Below the pieces are notes generated by a model. It did no database searches, was not told where the DNA came from, and saw only the letters and a list, made by a program, of their open reading frames with translations. From Perca fluviatilis (taxonomy: Eukaryota; Chordata; Actinopteri; Perciformes; Percidae): DNA of 64,000 nt. Shown here piece by piece: positions 12,289 through 23,900 of this stretch. Within the stretch, counting starts at the first letter, position 1; the number at the start of each line of letters is the position of its first letter. The position numbers and the translations under genes are program-made. The stretch covers positions 9,709,585 to 9,773,584 of the forward strand of contig NC_053116.1 of NCBI RefSeq assembly GCF_010015445.1, given 5' to 3'.

Positions 12289-14850
12289 TTAAAGGTGCAA
12301 TATGTAATATTGTATGTAATACTGGCAGCTAGCGGTTAAAATAGTTACTGCACTACTAATTCAAAATACTGGAGAGTCGTTTCCCCCGCCCCCTCCTGCC
12401 CAGACTCGAAGCTACGGGGGTTGCCAGTAGCTAAGGCTTTTGGAACGAATACCGAAATTCGAATATAATTCGAATAGTAAAAAAATCAATACTATTCGAA
12501 TGTTGAAATTACTATTCGAATGTGACTTTTTTTTATATAAATATGTTGGCTAACGTTAGCTAATGTCCCTCTTCTCGCCTTGACCTACCCGCATATGTGA
12601 TTCATGTCACGCCGTATGAACAATAACCGCGGGAGTGAGAAACACAACGCATTGTGAGGTCTTAAGACAATGTTACGTAGCGAGTAACGTTAGTACAACA
12701 TCACAGAGCTAACGTTACATACCGGGTAACCTTAGTACACGGGGGAGTTACAGGCTGCGGCTGGAAATCGTAAGTAGGACGGGAAATAGTTTTAACATGA
12801 CTTTAAAATCGACTTCCACCGAGACAAAATGCTGATGTTATCAATAGTTCGTTCTGGTTTCCTAACTGCGTCGGGAGGTAACTTTAGCGTAGCTGGGAGC
12901 TTCATGGAGAAAGCTAAAGTTTATGTTAGCTCCCCTAAAGCTGTCAGAGTTAGCTTCTACTTCATATATTACATTTTAACAGCTGTATTCTCAGTAATGT
13001 GACAATCTGCTGAAATCAGGTTGCTTATAAATCACTAAAATAGTAGTGACAGCACCGTTTGGCTTAGTTATTAATGCAGTTAGCATCGTTTGTTACTTAC
13101 CTAGTTTATGACAAATGGTTTCGGCTGTGCTTCCTAACATGATGACATTGTGCTAACCGAGCTTCGTTAGCCTTTACAACAGAGCCTGTTCACTTGTTAG
13201 ATTATGTTTCATTACTCTGTTGATTTGTGTTTGTCGCTGTGTGCTCGTGGTGGAAAATGAATGTAAACAAAGTTGCGTGCAGGTCGCCTCAAGGCCAGGC
13301 TAATGGATGCCCCTCTAGTAGACAGAACGTGTAACAACAACCACATGCTTGTAGTGGCATTGACAATGCATAAGCCAGAGTAGTGTAGAACATATTTAAC
13401 AGGCTGCATTTTGAGCATTAAATATTCGAATATTATTCGAATATTAAAAAAAATCTCAAATGGAATTCGAATAGTATTATAAAGGAAGATTGACAGCTCT
13501 AGTTGCCAGGCTGAGACCGCAGCATTCACAACAATGTTGCTAGATGCTTTTCTCACATAGCCAGACATTACTCCACAGCAGAGCATAGATATATACGACA
13601 ACAGAGTAGCTAACGTTAGATGCTGGCTATATTGACATATTGTCATAAAAGCCCGTGCTCACGCGGAGCTCTGTAAGCAACTGACAGACACACTTTTTCG
13701 GCTTAAAATTACAGTATGAACCGCTAAAAACACAACAGCCTCATCGTCCTCTCCACACGCCAGTCAGGCACACTTCCTCGGCTTAGAATTACAATAGGAA
13801 CCGCTAAAAATACCACCACCATGCCGGCTGAACAGCCCGGTCTCACGGCAGTTAGTTTGGTAAATGTGACGTTATTTTAATCTATTGATACGTGTTCACA
13901 GAGACGTTTTTGTCGGTTTTACCGTGCGGACAAACGAATCGGCCGCCTCATCCAGCGCGTACTTGCTGGGCATACCCGGCTTATGGAGCTTCGCTTTCCG
14001 GCCGCCTCCGCGTCTTTTTTTTTCCGAAAAGTACGTGACATTTATACGTAAAAACGAGAAAAACGTCTCCCGTGAACGCGCATCAATATATTACGAATAA
14101 CGTTGATATTTACACGAACTGCCGCGGAGACCGGGTTGGAACTACACGGTTGTAAACAGCCATGGCCCGCTTGCCTGGTCCTCCGGTAACGTTAGCAGGG
14201 TTAGCATGGCGGCGTTAGCCAGGACCAGTCGGGATCACTTTACTGGCTGTGTCTCAATTGTTTTGGCGCGTAACCAACTTCGGGGATTCTAGCTATATAA
14301 TTCAATGTGAGAACACAAATGTTGAAATGACCTAAAATGCCCATCCCTAGTGGCTGTGATAAATTAGCCTGAAGCTATGCTTACCTGTTCAGGAGGAAAT
14401 AAGCCAATTCTGCGTCCTTTTGGGATCTAAGCTGTCTCCATCTTTCAAATACATCTCCAATATTTACCAGGGGGTTGTTACGTCTCTGGTCACGCAACTG
14501 TTTTTTTAGGTCGGGTAGAATCTATCTCCATTTATCCTGTTCGTTTGTTTGCTGCTTTCATGGCTGCACTATCGTTATAGCTGTAGCGCGCTGGGTTTAC
14601 GTTTTTACAGGTATATCTGGCAACCCGGCCTGACTGTCAAACTGGGCCGTTGATAACAACACACAGATCAAAACATAAACAGAAATTCCGTCACGGAACG
14701 TAAATTTCAAAAAGAAAAAATACTGACATTAGCATTGTTGTCAGAAAAGATAGTATTTCAGCTTAACATGTTTCCTTAATATCTGATGAGGCATTGGTGG
14801 CATTTTTGGATTTATTACAGTACAAATATTAGTACATATTGGACCTTTAA
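12289..14850. mobile_element. TTAA-bounded element, middle layer of a nest
   Basis: Left end TTAAAGGTGCAATATGTAAT, right end ATATTGGACCTTTAA, inverted to each other, with TTAA at 12289-12292 and 14847-14850. It interrupts the 10472-15436 element and is interrupted by 12428-13501. The segment around 13860-14160 is GC-richer. No gene recognised. Confidence 0.7.
12428..13501. mobile_element. hAT-like element, innermost layer (8-bp duplication GTTGCCAG)
   Basis: Bounded by TAGCTAAGGC on the left and AGCTCTA on the right, between exact GTTGCCAG copies (12420-12427 and 13502-13509). Both sub-terminal regions are dense in ATTCGAAT palindromes (12460-12530 and 13420-13480). No coding sequence accepted. 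Confidence 0.7.
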
Positions 14851-15457
14851 AGAGCAATGTGCAGGTTGAATTTATAACTGAATTAATACTTAATGTTGTC
14901 TGAAGAGGTCTTTTAAAAACACATAAGTAGAAATTGCTATGTTACACAAACCCTAAAGCAGAAATTTTGATGAAAGGGTGCCCATTTTTAAGATAATAAA
15001 AATATAGGCTCTGCAATAGCCTTTCCCGCTAGCAACGTAGGCAGAGGCAAACAATAGGTTGTGTTGTGCTCCCGCTCGCTTCTCACTCACTCTACAGTGG
15101 TGAGAGAGAGCGAGATATAGAGAAAGTGTGAAATGCTGTTTGAATTTCCAAGATAGAAACGTATTCCTGCCCTGTCTCTGTGTGCCGCTGCCGCTCTATT
15201 TCTTCGTTTTCATATTGGGGCTTCTGGGAAATTCATGGAGTTGCCTTAATTGATTCAGAGAGTGAATAAACTCGTGAAACAGAGAAGTATCGTCATGTAA
15301 TCCATTGATTTTAACAATGTAACTGTATTCTAAATACCAACTATTTAAATTGTAACTATAACGAAATACAGATACTCATAATTTGTATTCTGAATACATA
15401 AAGCCGGTACATGTATTCCGTTACTCCCCAACACTGCCAATATAAAAACTAAATGGC

Positions 15458-15600
15458 AATCCAAGAGCGCAGACCTCCGCCAAGGCCATGTGCCCTATCT
15501 CGCGAAAGCTAGCGAAAGTAAAAAAAAAAAGAAAAAAATCAGTTTTCCGCACCGTGATTCAGATGCTACACCCTTCCACCAAATTTTATAATTTGATTAA
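15458..15600 (-). repeat. RTE-like LINE 3' fragment, reversed
   Basis: Contains CCTCCGCCAAGG and the CACCGTGATTCAGAT and ACACCCTTCCACCAA blocks also seen, in the other orientation, at 29775-29950. Short 5'-truncated fragments of this kind are widespread in fish; class assignment is from memory of the family. Confidence 0.5.
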
Positions 15601-18590
15601 AGTGGCTTTAAAGAGCTAGCTATAAAAGACCAAGCAAGTGCCATGCTGGAGGAGGATTTCCCACCACCTAGAAACCCAAAAGCTGTTTTTTAATAATGGC
15701 TTATAACAGATCTATAAAACACTAGACACACATACATTATGAAGCTAAGCCTAAATTCTTTCAGGAAGACTTCAGTAACTTCAATCCCCGCTCTCTCTTC
15801 CTTAAACTTTTCAGCTGTTTAGAGGCGTTCACTTTTCAGTAAACCAACCGGAATTGGCCACGAAATTCATGAGCCAATCACATTACATCCCTGCTTTAAA
15901 TCTGTTTCTCTCTCTGCTGCTGTCAGCTGTCATTTCAGGCAAAGCATGCAACCCTTCTCCTCCTCCCCTTCCACCTCCAGTCACCACCACCCGCGGCCCC
16001 CTGGGTCTTCCTCCAGCAGAACGCTTAAAAAATGATTTCATAACGATGGAGTCTAATCTCCAACGACTCTATATTTCATATGCATATGTACAATAAATCT
16101 TTGCATATCTGCAACAAAGTCTCTGCTTAGTGTGAGCACAGCAATGAATCCAACTGCATAGCATTCATCTTTAATCTTCTTCTCCACAGCTTGGGACGGT
16201 ATCATGGCAACAGGCTTGTTTCGGCCCGCCTCGGCTATCAGCAGGACTCGGACTGCTCGGCTCTGTTTGGAGTAACTTAGGCTGCTGTTAAAAAATCCAA
16301 GGCATGCTAAAAACATAATATACAGGAGCCTGGCATCCCTAAGAGAGAGTCTCGCCGTCTGTTCCTCTCTGCAGGTAGCCATGTTTGGAAGTGCTGACAA
16401 ACAGAGAAGAAAGACAGAATGCATGGGGGTCTGGGCCGGTGGCTGGCTCCTCGCCAAAATGTCACGTCCTCCCTTCCGTTTGGGCTCCAACTATGGTCAC
16501 CTCTCGTAACCACGCTTGATTGTGTGTGTTTGGAGTAAACTGCGGCCCTTTTACTAATAAAGAGCAGTGCTTTGGATCAACTTCCCTGCTACATATTCAT
16601 TTTGAGTTAGTAAATAAAGCATAAGATATTAAAAAAGTGTCACGTTTGGCTCTAGTCTCCCTTTGTGTCAGGGAGGCCTGTACACAGGGGGATTTGCTTA
16701 AAGCCGTCACCCAATGAGTAAATCTCTAAGGTAGAGGAATCTCATAATTAAGGCCTCATTAAAGCTACACAGCACAACTATGTTGGTTTACTGGGCAGAC
16801 AGACAGCTCACAGATTCACAATGGGGCCATTCATGATACCTCACTTCTCTGAAGGAAAAGAGAAAAGGCAGTTGCTCTTAGCATTTGGGCAGATGTAATT
16901 GCAATCACTCAGCTTGTCTGATGCTGATAATGGGGCGATGGGAAATTCCTGTCAGAGTCGTGGCGCAGGGTGGTTTCGCAACCACTTTGGCAGGCTCCGT
17001 GTTCCACTGCAGGGCAGCGAATGCGTTACGGCATGCTCACATAGCTGTCATTAAACACATTTTGGAAAGAAAAGAAGAAGAAAAAAAACCTAAGACAATC
17101 AAAACTCACAAGTGTGTGCCATTCTCCTGCTTGTCGAGCAATGAAAAGGCCAATGTTATGTAAACCTATATCGTCTGTCATCCCCGCGCTGTTAAACGCG
17201 TTGAAAGACTTACAGCTTGTGAAAAAAGAAAAGAAAAGGAAAAGTGAATATGCTTTAGCAATCCCACTCACCTAAAACACACTATGCATTCTGGCTGAGC
17301 TATTTTCAACATCTTTATTTTCATTTGTCATTTCCAAACATTTCTCTTCACTGTTAGTTTATGCGAAAGCGAAGCTGCGGGGAAATAAGAACATTATAAA
17401 AATAAAGTAATGTTTGTTTTCCAAATTCTGACTTTTCAGGAAGCAGCCCATTCCTGTCTGAAATGTGTGCTACAGTAGGTGGCTGAAATAGCACATGGGT
17501 GCAACGTTCTTGTGGTTGGTTCTTGGGTACAGTATGTGACACTTGGCATCCCAGCAATGCTTCCATGAGAAGCCTCTATTATAAGGCATTCATGCAATGA
17601 CGCTAACAAGCTCCTTTTACTGGCTGGAGACGCATTCGTGCAATAAAGTCCTTATTATTGCTTTGTGAGACCACCCAAGAAACAATATAGTGATATTAAA
17701 GATGTTCTAATCATCTCCAAAGAGCAGCAATAAAGTCCCATTTACTGGACGGCAGTATGTTGTGACAGACAACAGCTATTCAGTTTTAATTAAACTGGAA
17801 ACTTGAGAAATATAAAAATTCATGAAAAACCAAAAGGTAAAAGCCATTAGATTTAGTTTCCTGAATGACGTGCAGAGGGTCTCATTTCAAACACAGAGGT
17901 GTTTTAGTAATATTTTACATGCAGCCATGAATTCACCTGGCAGCCTGCCAGCGTTTCCAAAGGTATTTGAGGTATTTTACAATTCAAATGATGCCACAGA
18001 GAACATTTTGTAAGAATTCAGAGGACGTTGTCATTAATAACTCTGAGATAGGGAAAAAGAAAGAAGAAATTCTGATAGCAAGCTAGTGAAATTTAGATAT
18101 AAAGTTACAGTTATTGCCTCCCCTGAGCTACTGATAGTAAGATGTTTACGTGAATATGCATCGGTATTACCATCATTATTATGCGCAGAGACCAAATGGC
18201 AACATTTTAAAGAAGTTTAATTTCAAATTACAGCATGGTAATAAAAAAATAGCAAAAAGATATAATTTTATTTTTGCAATAATCTGTGGTTCCGAGAGTC
18301 CACGAGAGTGTCAGTTGATTCATACGTTTCCTCAAACATAAATACCATATCAAAGTTCAAGGCTTTTCAATGTTACTGGTGTATTAGTTATTATAAATTA
18401 CATTACATGTACTGTGTATGTCAAGAAAAGAATAAAACACAGTAAAATATAGACACATGATAAATGATAACACAAAATAGACTGTAAAAATAATCTTAGG
18501 GTTAAAAAAAAGAAGTTATCTTACAGCTGTCTTGGTCAAAAGGTGAATCTTGATTTGTTGGAGACACAAAAAAAAAGAAAAAAAAGACTA
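15601..18590. other. No gene seen
   Basis: About 3 kb of largely non-repetitive sequence, left of the c1qtnf12 3' end. The stretch 16600-17200 looks higher in complexity than its surroundings and could hold conserved regulatory sequence. This cannot be judged from one genome, and no coding similarity was recognised. Confidence 0.4.
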
Positions 18591-18681
18591 AAGGCGTATT
18601 CACATTATCACGGTCAAACTGCTTTTTCTTATTCTTATTCTGCCTCTGATCGGCTCACCCTGGTATTTTTACCCTAACACT

Positions 18682-19101
18682 AGTCTTGCATGGCCAGACC
18701 TTCCTCTACAGCGCTGCGGAGGAGGAAAAACGTGCTCTGGTTTATTGCCATTTCTTTAAACCAATCCCAATTGTCGTGGGCGGTGTTTAGCGTCGGACAG
18801 AGACACGGTGCCGCTGCAAAATAGCCTCGGGAAGGAACTTGTTTTTGTGTAACGTGTGTACGTTCAAAGGTTGTTTAAGTCGTTCGACAGAAAACTCAGA
18901 TTGGACAGATAGTCTAACTAGCTGTCTGGATTTACCCTGCAGAGATCTGAGGAGCAGTTAACCATAGTCCTCAGAAATCTTTAGAACGCAGACACAAAGG
19001 AAGCGGAAAGTATTAGACATCCGGCCGAAAAGAGTGACATCCGGCGGAATTTTCGGCAAAACGAGGGCAATCCCGGAAGTGGAACGTCGTGGATATAGAC
19101 T
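18682..19101 (-). mobile_element. AGTCT-ended element, copy B
   Basis: Reverse orientation relative to 5761-6186; begins AGTCTTGCATGGCCAGACC and ends TATAGACT. Flanks ACCCTAACACT (18671-18681) and ACCCTAACCCT (19102-19112) match at 10 of 11 positions, agreeing with the 11-nt duplication of copy A. Confidence 0.75.
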
Positions 19102-19352
19102 ACCCTAACCCTCACCAATCCCCACTCCCATAGCCTAAACCCAAATACGTCGACCATTCTAGCAGATCCTGATTTAGGATCAACTTTGACCACTGACCTT
19201 TGTGGGCACAACCAATCGCTGTTGACCATGCTTACACTGAGAGACGGAATTACTTGTGTCTGAATTTCCAAAAGTGTAAGATAAAATAATGGCTTCATAT
19301 CTATGCCTGGCTAAAATATATCAGCTGCAGCTAGCAGGTTTGTTATAAAACA

Positions 19353-19618
19353 GGCTGTTCTCATGAACCATTCGTACATATAACTACGAAAAATAATGCA
19401 CTGTAATCTGTATGCGTTGCATATAGTTTTTGCTGTATGCACCACAGTGGCTGCTGCTGTATAAGAATGATCTGGACCGAGTACGGAGGAGGTCGGAGTG
19501 AATGAGTGGGTCATAAAACACAGAGCTTTCAAGTCGGGGAGCGGAGTTCACTTCCCAGTGAAAACGGGCAAAAAAAGACTACGTACTATATCGTACGAAA
19601 CCGTTCATGAGAATGTGC
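19353..19618. mobile_element. Small element with inverted ends and TAAAACA flanks
   Basis: Left GGCTGTTCTCATGAACC and right CCGTTCATGAGAATGTGC are inverted. TAAAACA occurs immediately outside both ends (19346-19352 and 19621-19627). No coding content. Confidence 0.65.
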
Positions 19619-19794
19619 ATTAAAACACCGTTTGAGTCTCTGAAATGTAGCAATCTACAGCTAGCGACACTGGCATTGTAGCTAAGGTGGTGCTGTTTGG
19701 TACAGCGCCACTGGGAGTCCCGGGGTGGTAAATACTGGGCTGAACCAACGGCGAACGCAAGACCCTCATTTTTCCGTTGTAATATGAATACGCC

Positions 19795-20236
19795 ATGATA
19801 GTCTACAGCCAGGTTGGCGGCTCTATGAGGCTGTACTTAGTCGCAACGGTTCTTAAATGCTAACATTAGAATGCTAACATGCTCACAATGGCAAAGCAAA
19901 CATGCGGATGTTTAGCAGGTATAATGTTTACCATCTTAGTTTAGTGTTTTAGCATGCTAACACTGAGGGGGACATGAATGTCTCTACCAAATTGAATGGC
20001 AATCCATCCAATAGTTGGTGCGATATTTCGCTCAGAACCCCAAATGTCACTCTAATGGTAAGGCCAGAGAAAAGTTAGTGGACCACCGTAGCCAGTAGGA
20101 TTTATTCTCTTGGGACCATAAATGTATGTGCAAAATGTCATGGCAATCCATCAAATAGTTGTGGAGATATTTTGGACTGAACCAAAATGGTGGAACGAAC
20201 GACCAACATTGCCACGCTGCTACGTGGCTTAAAATG
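19795..20236. repeat. Dispersed repeat fragment, class uncertain
   Basis: Contains two related blocks, AATGGCAATCCATCCAATAG and TGGCAATCCATCAAATAG, each followed by a GATATTT block. This arrangement recurs widely in fish genomes. Probably a LINE 3' portion; not proven here. Confidence 0.5.
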
Positions 20237-20622
20237 CAGTTACAAAACAAGTTATTACATATGTGGGACAAGATCTTGTGAGGCCGTATTCTGTCTATTG
20301 AGCATGTTTCCATTGTCCAGTGTACTCAGTCTATGTACCATATAACAAATATAAATGTGAGATTTAATCCATGATAAAAAATAACTATAGTTTGTGTACA
20401 TAATAGATCATGTAGACAAAAAAACATTTCAGTATACATTAAAAACACAAATACTACAAATAGTACTTTCTCGTGTTCCCTAGCTCTTCAACATCTATCC
20501 AGAGAACATTAAAAACATTGATATTTGGTTTTCTGTAAAGGTCTTCAACAGCCACGAAAGAATAGAAAAAAAACCATAAACTGTAACAGTTAACATACTC
20601 ACTGCTTTAATTTTCTGGTTAT

Positions 20623-20908
20623 TTTATTGGTGAAGCAACAGGCATCCCAAGTTCCTCAGGGAAGTGGCAGCAGTGCACTGTGAAAAACAAACTCAGTCCT
20701 TGACTTCTTTACACTGTCCTTTCACCATCTGACAAGCAGTCAAGTCCATGTCAGCCTCACTTCCTTCCTTCAAACCTCCCCTGTGGTTTGGTACTGTGTG
20801 ATGGTGCTCATAAGCAGTCCATTGCAAAAAAAAAAAAAAAAAAAACACACACAAGACGAAAATGGCAGCAGTGGATGGCTTGGATGACGCCCGGTTCCTG
20901 TTGTAAGA
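20623..20908 (-). other. Probable c1qtnf12 3' UTR with AATAAA signal
   Basis: Downstream of the c1qtnf12 stop on the minus strand. A poly(A) run (20826-20844 as plus-strand A) lies inside it, and an AATAAA hexamer reads on the minus strand at 20628-20623. The true cleavage site is not visible; this end is an inference from the first canonical signal. Confidence 0.5.
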
Positions 20909-23900
20909 CTATACACCGAGCAGCATGCCCATAAAATCGGAACCGTTTTGTACTGTGATGGAGGCGCCTGCTGCGTTATCCACAAATATGGAGGTGTACT
21001 GCCCGGCCTGCAGAGGAAAAATACACAACATTGATAAAGGAAAGATTTGCACAAACGCCGATATTTGATGTCTGTGTGTTTCTAAGTGGTCTGCTCACCT
21101 GCAGCTCCAGCAGCCCCTGCACGCTGACAGTGAATATCTTGCTGTTACTTTCTAATCCAACAATCATCTCCAGTGAGCTGCAATCACATTTAAAAAAAAA
21201 AAAAGGACATTCCACAATAAATATTGTGTTTTCAACAATTCGTGTCAAATTTGCAATCTTCAAGACCTTGCGAACCAAGTGCCAAATGCCTTATGATAAA
21301 GGGATTGTTCGACATTTTGAGAGACGCGCATTTGCTTTCTCACCGGACTTTTTCTTTAAAAGGACAGTTCACCTCAAAATAAAAAATACATATTTTCTCT
21401 TTTACCTGTAGTGCTAACCAACTATCACCACGCACAAGTTAAGCGTGATTTGTTCTTCTGCGGAGGCTCCACGCAGAGCTTTCGTCGTAGCCTACGTAAG
21501 TGGCCTGAAGTTTATACTTGTGCGTTGGTGTGTGCGTCGATCTCTTTATGTGTGTGCGTGTGGTAGATGGCGAGAATGAGAGGGTGACAGCGATTAGCTT
21601 CGGAGCGAGTACTGACAACAAAAGTGTCTCCCCTGTTCTTTCTGACCACAGTGGGAAATCTGGAGCAGGAAAAGTTAACCCTCTCCTTGATTTCATGTTG
21701 TTTATGGAGAAGGAGAACCAGGAAATGAGTCGGGGGGGGGAAATGCAACGCTACCAAGCCACGGCCGAGCGACGTGAGTCGCCGAGACGTGTAGTTAACA
21801 CTTTTTGAGAGGTGCACTTCAGGTGGGGCCAGCCCTATGTTCCCACAGCCCTATGTTCCCACATTTTCAAAATTCAAAAGTCTTGTGTTCCTACATTTCC
21901 CTTTAAGGGTTAGGTTTAGGGTGGGTTAGGGGTTAGGCGAACATAGGGCCTAATTTTGGGAAAAAAATCTTAGAAATGTGGGAACTGTGGGAACATAAGG
22001 CCTAATTTTCAGTGAAAAAAAATAATCTAAGAAATGTGAGAACAGAGGGCTGTGGGAACATAGGGCTGTGGGAACAGAGGGCTGTGGGAACAGAGGGCTG
22101 TGGGAACAGAGGGCTGTGGGAACAGAGGGCTGTGGGAACACAGGGCTGTGGGGAACATAGGGCTGTGGGGAACATAGGGCTGTGGGAAAACGGGCTGTTG
22201 AATAGCGGAACATAGGGGCTGGTGGGGAAACGAAGGGCTTGGAACAGAGGGCGTCGGGGAAAGAGAGGGCTGTGGGAACAGAGGGCTGTTGGGAACATAG
22301 GGCGTTGGTGGGAACATAGGGCTGTTGGGAACAATACTGGAACGTATTGGGAACATAGGGCTGTTGGGAACAGAGGGCTGTGGGGAAGTGCTGTGGGAAC
22401 AGGGCTGTTGGGGAACATAGGGCTGTGGGAACAGGCGCGGCGGGAACAGAGGGCTGTGGGAACATAGGGCTGTGGGAACATAGGGCTGTGGGAACAGAGG
22501 GCTGTGGGAACAGAGGGCTGTGGGAACAATAAGGGCTGTGGAACGAAACAGGGCTGTGGGAACAGAAGGGCGGGCTGTGGGAACAGAGGGCTGTGGGAAC
22601 ATAGGCTGGAACAGTCGGGAACAGAGGGCTGTGGGAACATAGGGCTGTGGGAACAGAGGGCTGTGGGAACAGAAGGCTGTGGGAACAGAGGGCTGTGGGA
22701 ACATAGGCACGCTCCCCTTCAGGCTACGGCGTAGGGTCTGGCGTAGGGTCCAGGTTAGGGTCTGGCGTAGGGTCCGGCTTAGGGTCTGTGTCTCCATGTA
22801 CATACGAACGTAGCCACCTCTTCGGCTGAGCTGTAACTACAGCTAACAGATACTGCTAGCTCTCCAGAGCTAGCTAACGCTACAGCTCAGCCGACGAGCC
22901 TCTCGTCCGTGAGTACGCTTCCTTCTGCGCAGTGATATGGTTGGCAGGTGTAGGGAAAGAAAAAATTCCTACATGAAACTGCTCACAACCAGCTGTGTGG
23001 ATTATCCTGAGTAACCGGGTCCTGATTTTTGGAAAGAGACATTGCTGTTGACTTTTTCAAATGTATTTTTTTGCCGTTTTGAGCACCTACAAGCTGAGTG
23101 CCATCTAGCTTCATTATATCCGAGAGAAGGCAGACATCTCTACAGCCGATATCTCCAACACAACTCACACCAGAACAATCTAGATTGATAAATTGCACTA
23201 CAGGTAAGAGAAAAAAATATGTAGTTTTGATTTTGGGGTTGAACTGTCCCTTTAACAACTCCTTGCCCTCCGAGTCTGCATAGATGGCTGTAACATCGCT
23301 GCAGGCTTTAACCACACAGTGAGAGCACTGGCTCCTGTTAAGTGGAAAATGCTACATTTTTATGGCAAATCAATCATGTTTGTCTTCACTCCAACTGCCA
23401 TCACAATGAGCCTCATTTCACATTCTCTGCATTTTCATGTGTGGGAGGGAGAGACTGGCTGGGGCTTTGGCTCGAAAAAAAGCAAAAGCCAAGGACTCTT
23501 TTGGGTTAGGTAACCCATCATAATAATATTATTTATACATTCTCCTCATTGTACCAAGTTAGAAGGGAGGCTGTGGAGGTCTGCGCAGTCTGGGGGAGAC
23601 TTTAGGGAGCAATCATTTCTGCAATTTTCACTGACTTTATGTAAATAGAAATTTTGAAATATTGGAAAGAACTCAGAGCCTTCCCCAACTGGATTTGTAA
23701 TTTTTTACGCCGTGTAGAAACACTGTATCAGATACCAACTTCATTATCTGTCTCCCACATCCCAAACAAGGACATTTCACTGCTGTGCTGCTGAATGTAA
23801 CAGGCTGCCTGAAGTGTCAAAGGTGAGTCTATAAAGATTAGTTAGGCGACAGGGACGAGGGCTCTAAGTGTGAGGACATTTCCTTTAAAGAACTGCTCTG

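Larger units (their letters stand above)
10472..15436. mobile_element. ~5-kb hAT-like element with perfect 8-bp target duplication, host of nested insertions
   Basis: The ends are CAGTGTTGGG (left) and CCCAACACTG (right). Exact CCAATATA flanks sit at 10464-10471 and 15437-15444, the 8-bp duplication typical of hAT elements. Terminal regions carry CGTTACGTTACT-like sequence on both sides. Inside lies a TTAA-bounded element (12289-14850), which itself contains another hAT-like element (12428-13501). I see no transposase in any frame; it is non-autonomous or decayed. Confidence 0.8.
18591..19794. mobile_element. Inverted-repeat element hosting two younger insertions
   Basis: Ends AAGGCGTATTCACATTATCA (left) and GTAATATGAATACGCC (right) are inverted copies. 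Within it sit AGTCT copy B (18682-19101) and the element at 19353-19618, so most of its length is acquired. Confidence 0.6.
21356..23255. mobile_element. TTAA-bounded 1.9-kb element in c1qtnf12 intron 7, carrying a minisatellite
   Basis: The left arm AAGGACAGTTCACCTCAAAA and the right arm complement (GAACTGTCCC) are inverted over about 55 bp, continuing through a TACATAT(T)n block and TTACCTGTAGTGC. TTAA lies at 21356-21359 and 23252-23255. The right half (about 22800-23255) is non-repetitive element body; the middle is the expanded array at 22030-22707. No transposase seen. It sits between coding exons 6 and 7 of c1qtnf12. Confidence 0.8.

Noticed and set aside
13212..13646. 144-codon minus-strand frame
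   Set aside because: Spans the boundary of an inserted hAT-like element, so it joins unrelated sequence; no family similarity.
16053..16490. 145-codon minus-strand frame with a hydrophobic stretch
   Set aside because: Longest frame outside repeats, but no similarity recognised, no splice or promoter context, and its length is within chance expectation for 64 kb.
21950..22803. Several long overlapping open frames (up to 258 codons) on both strands
   Set aside because: They exist only because the 16-bp minisatellite unit has no stop in any frame; composition is pure repeat and there are no gene signals.
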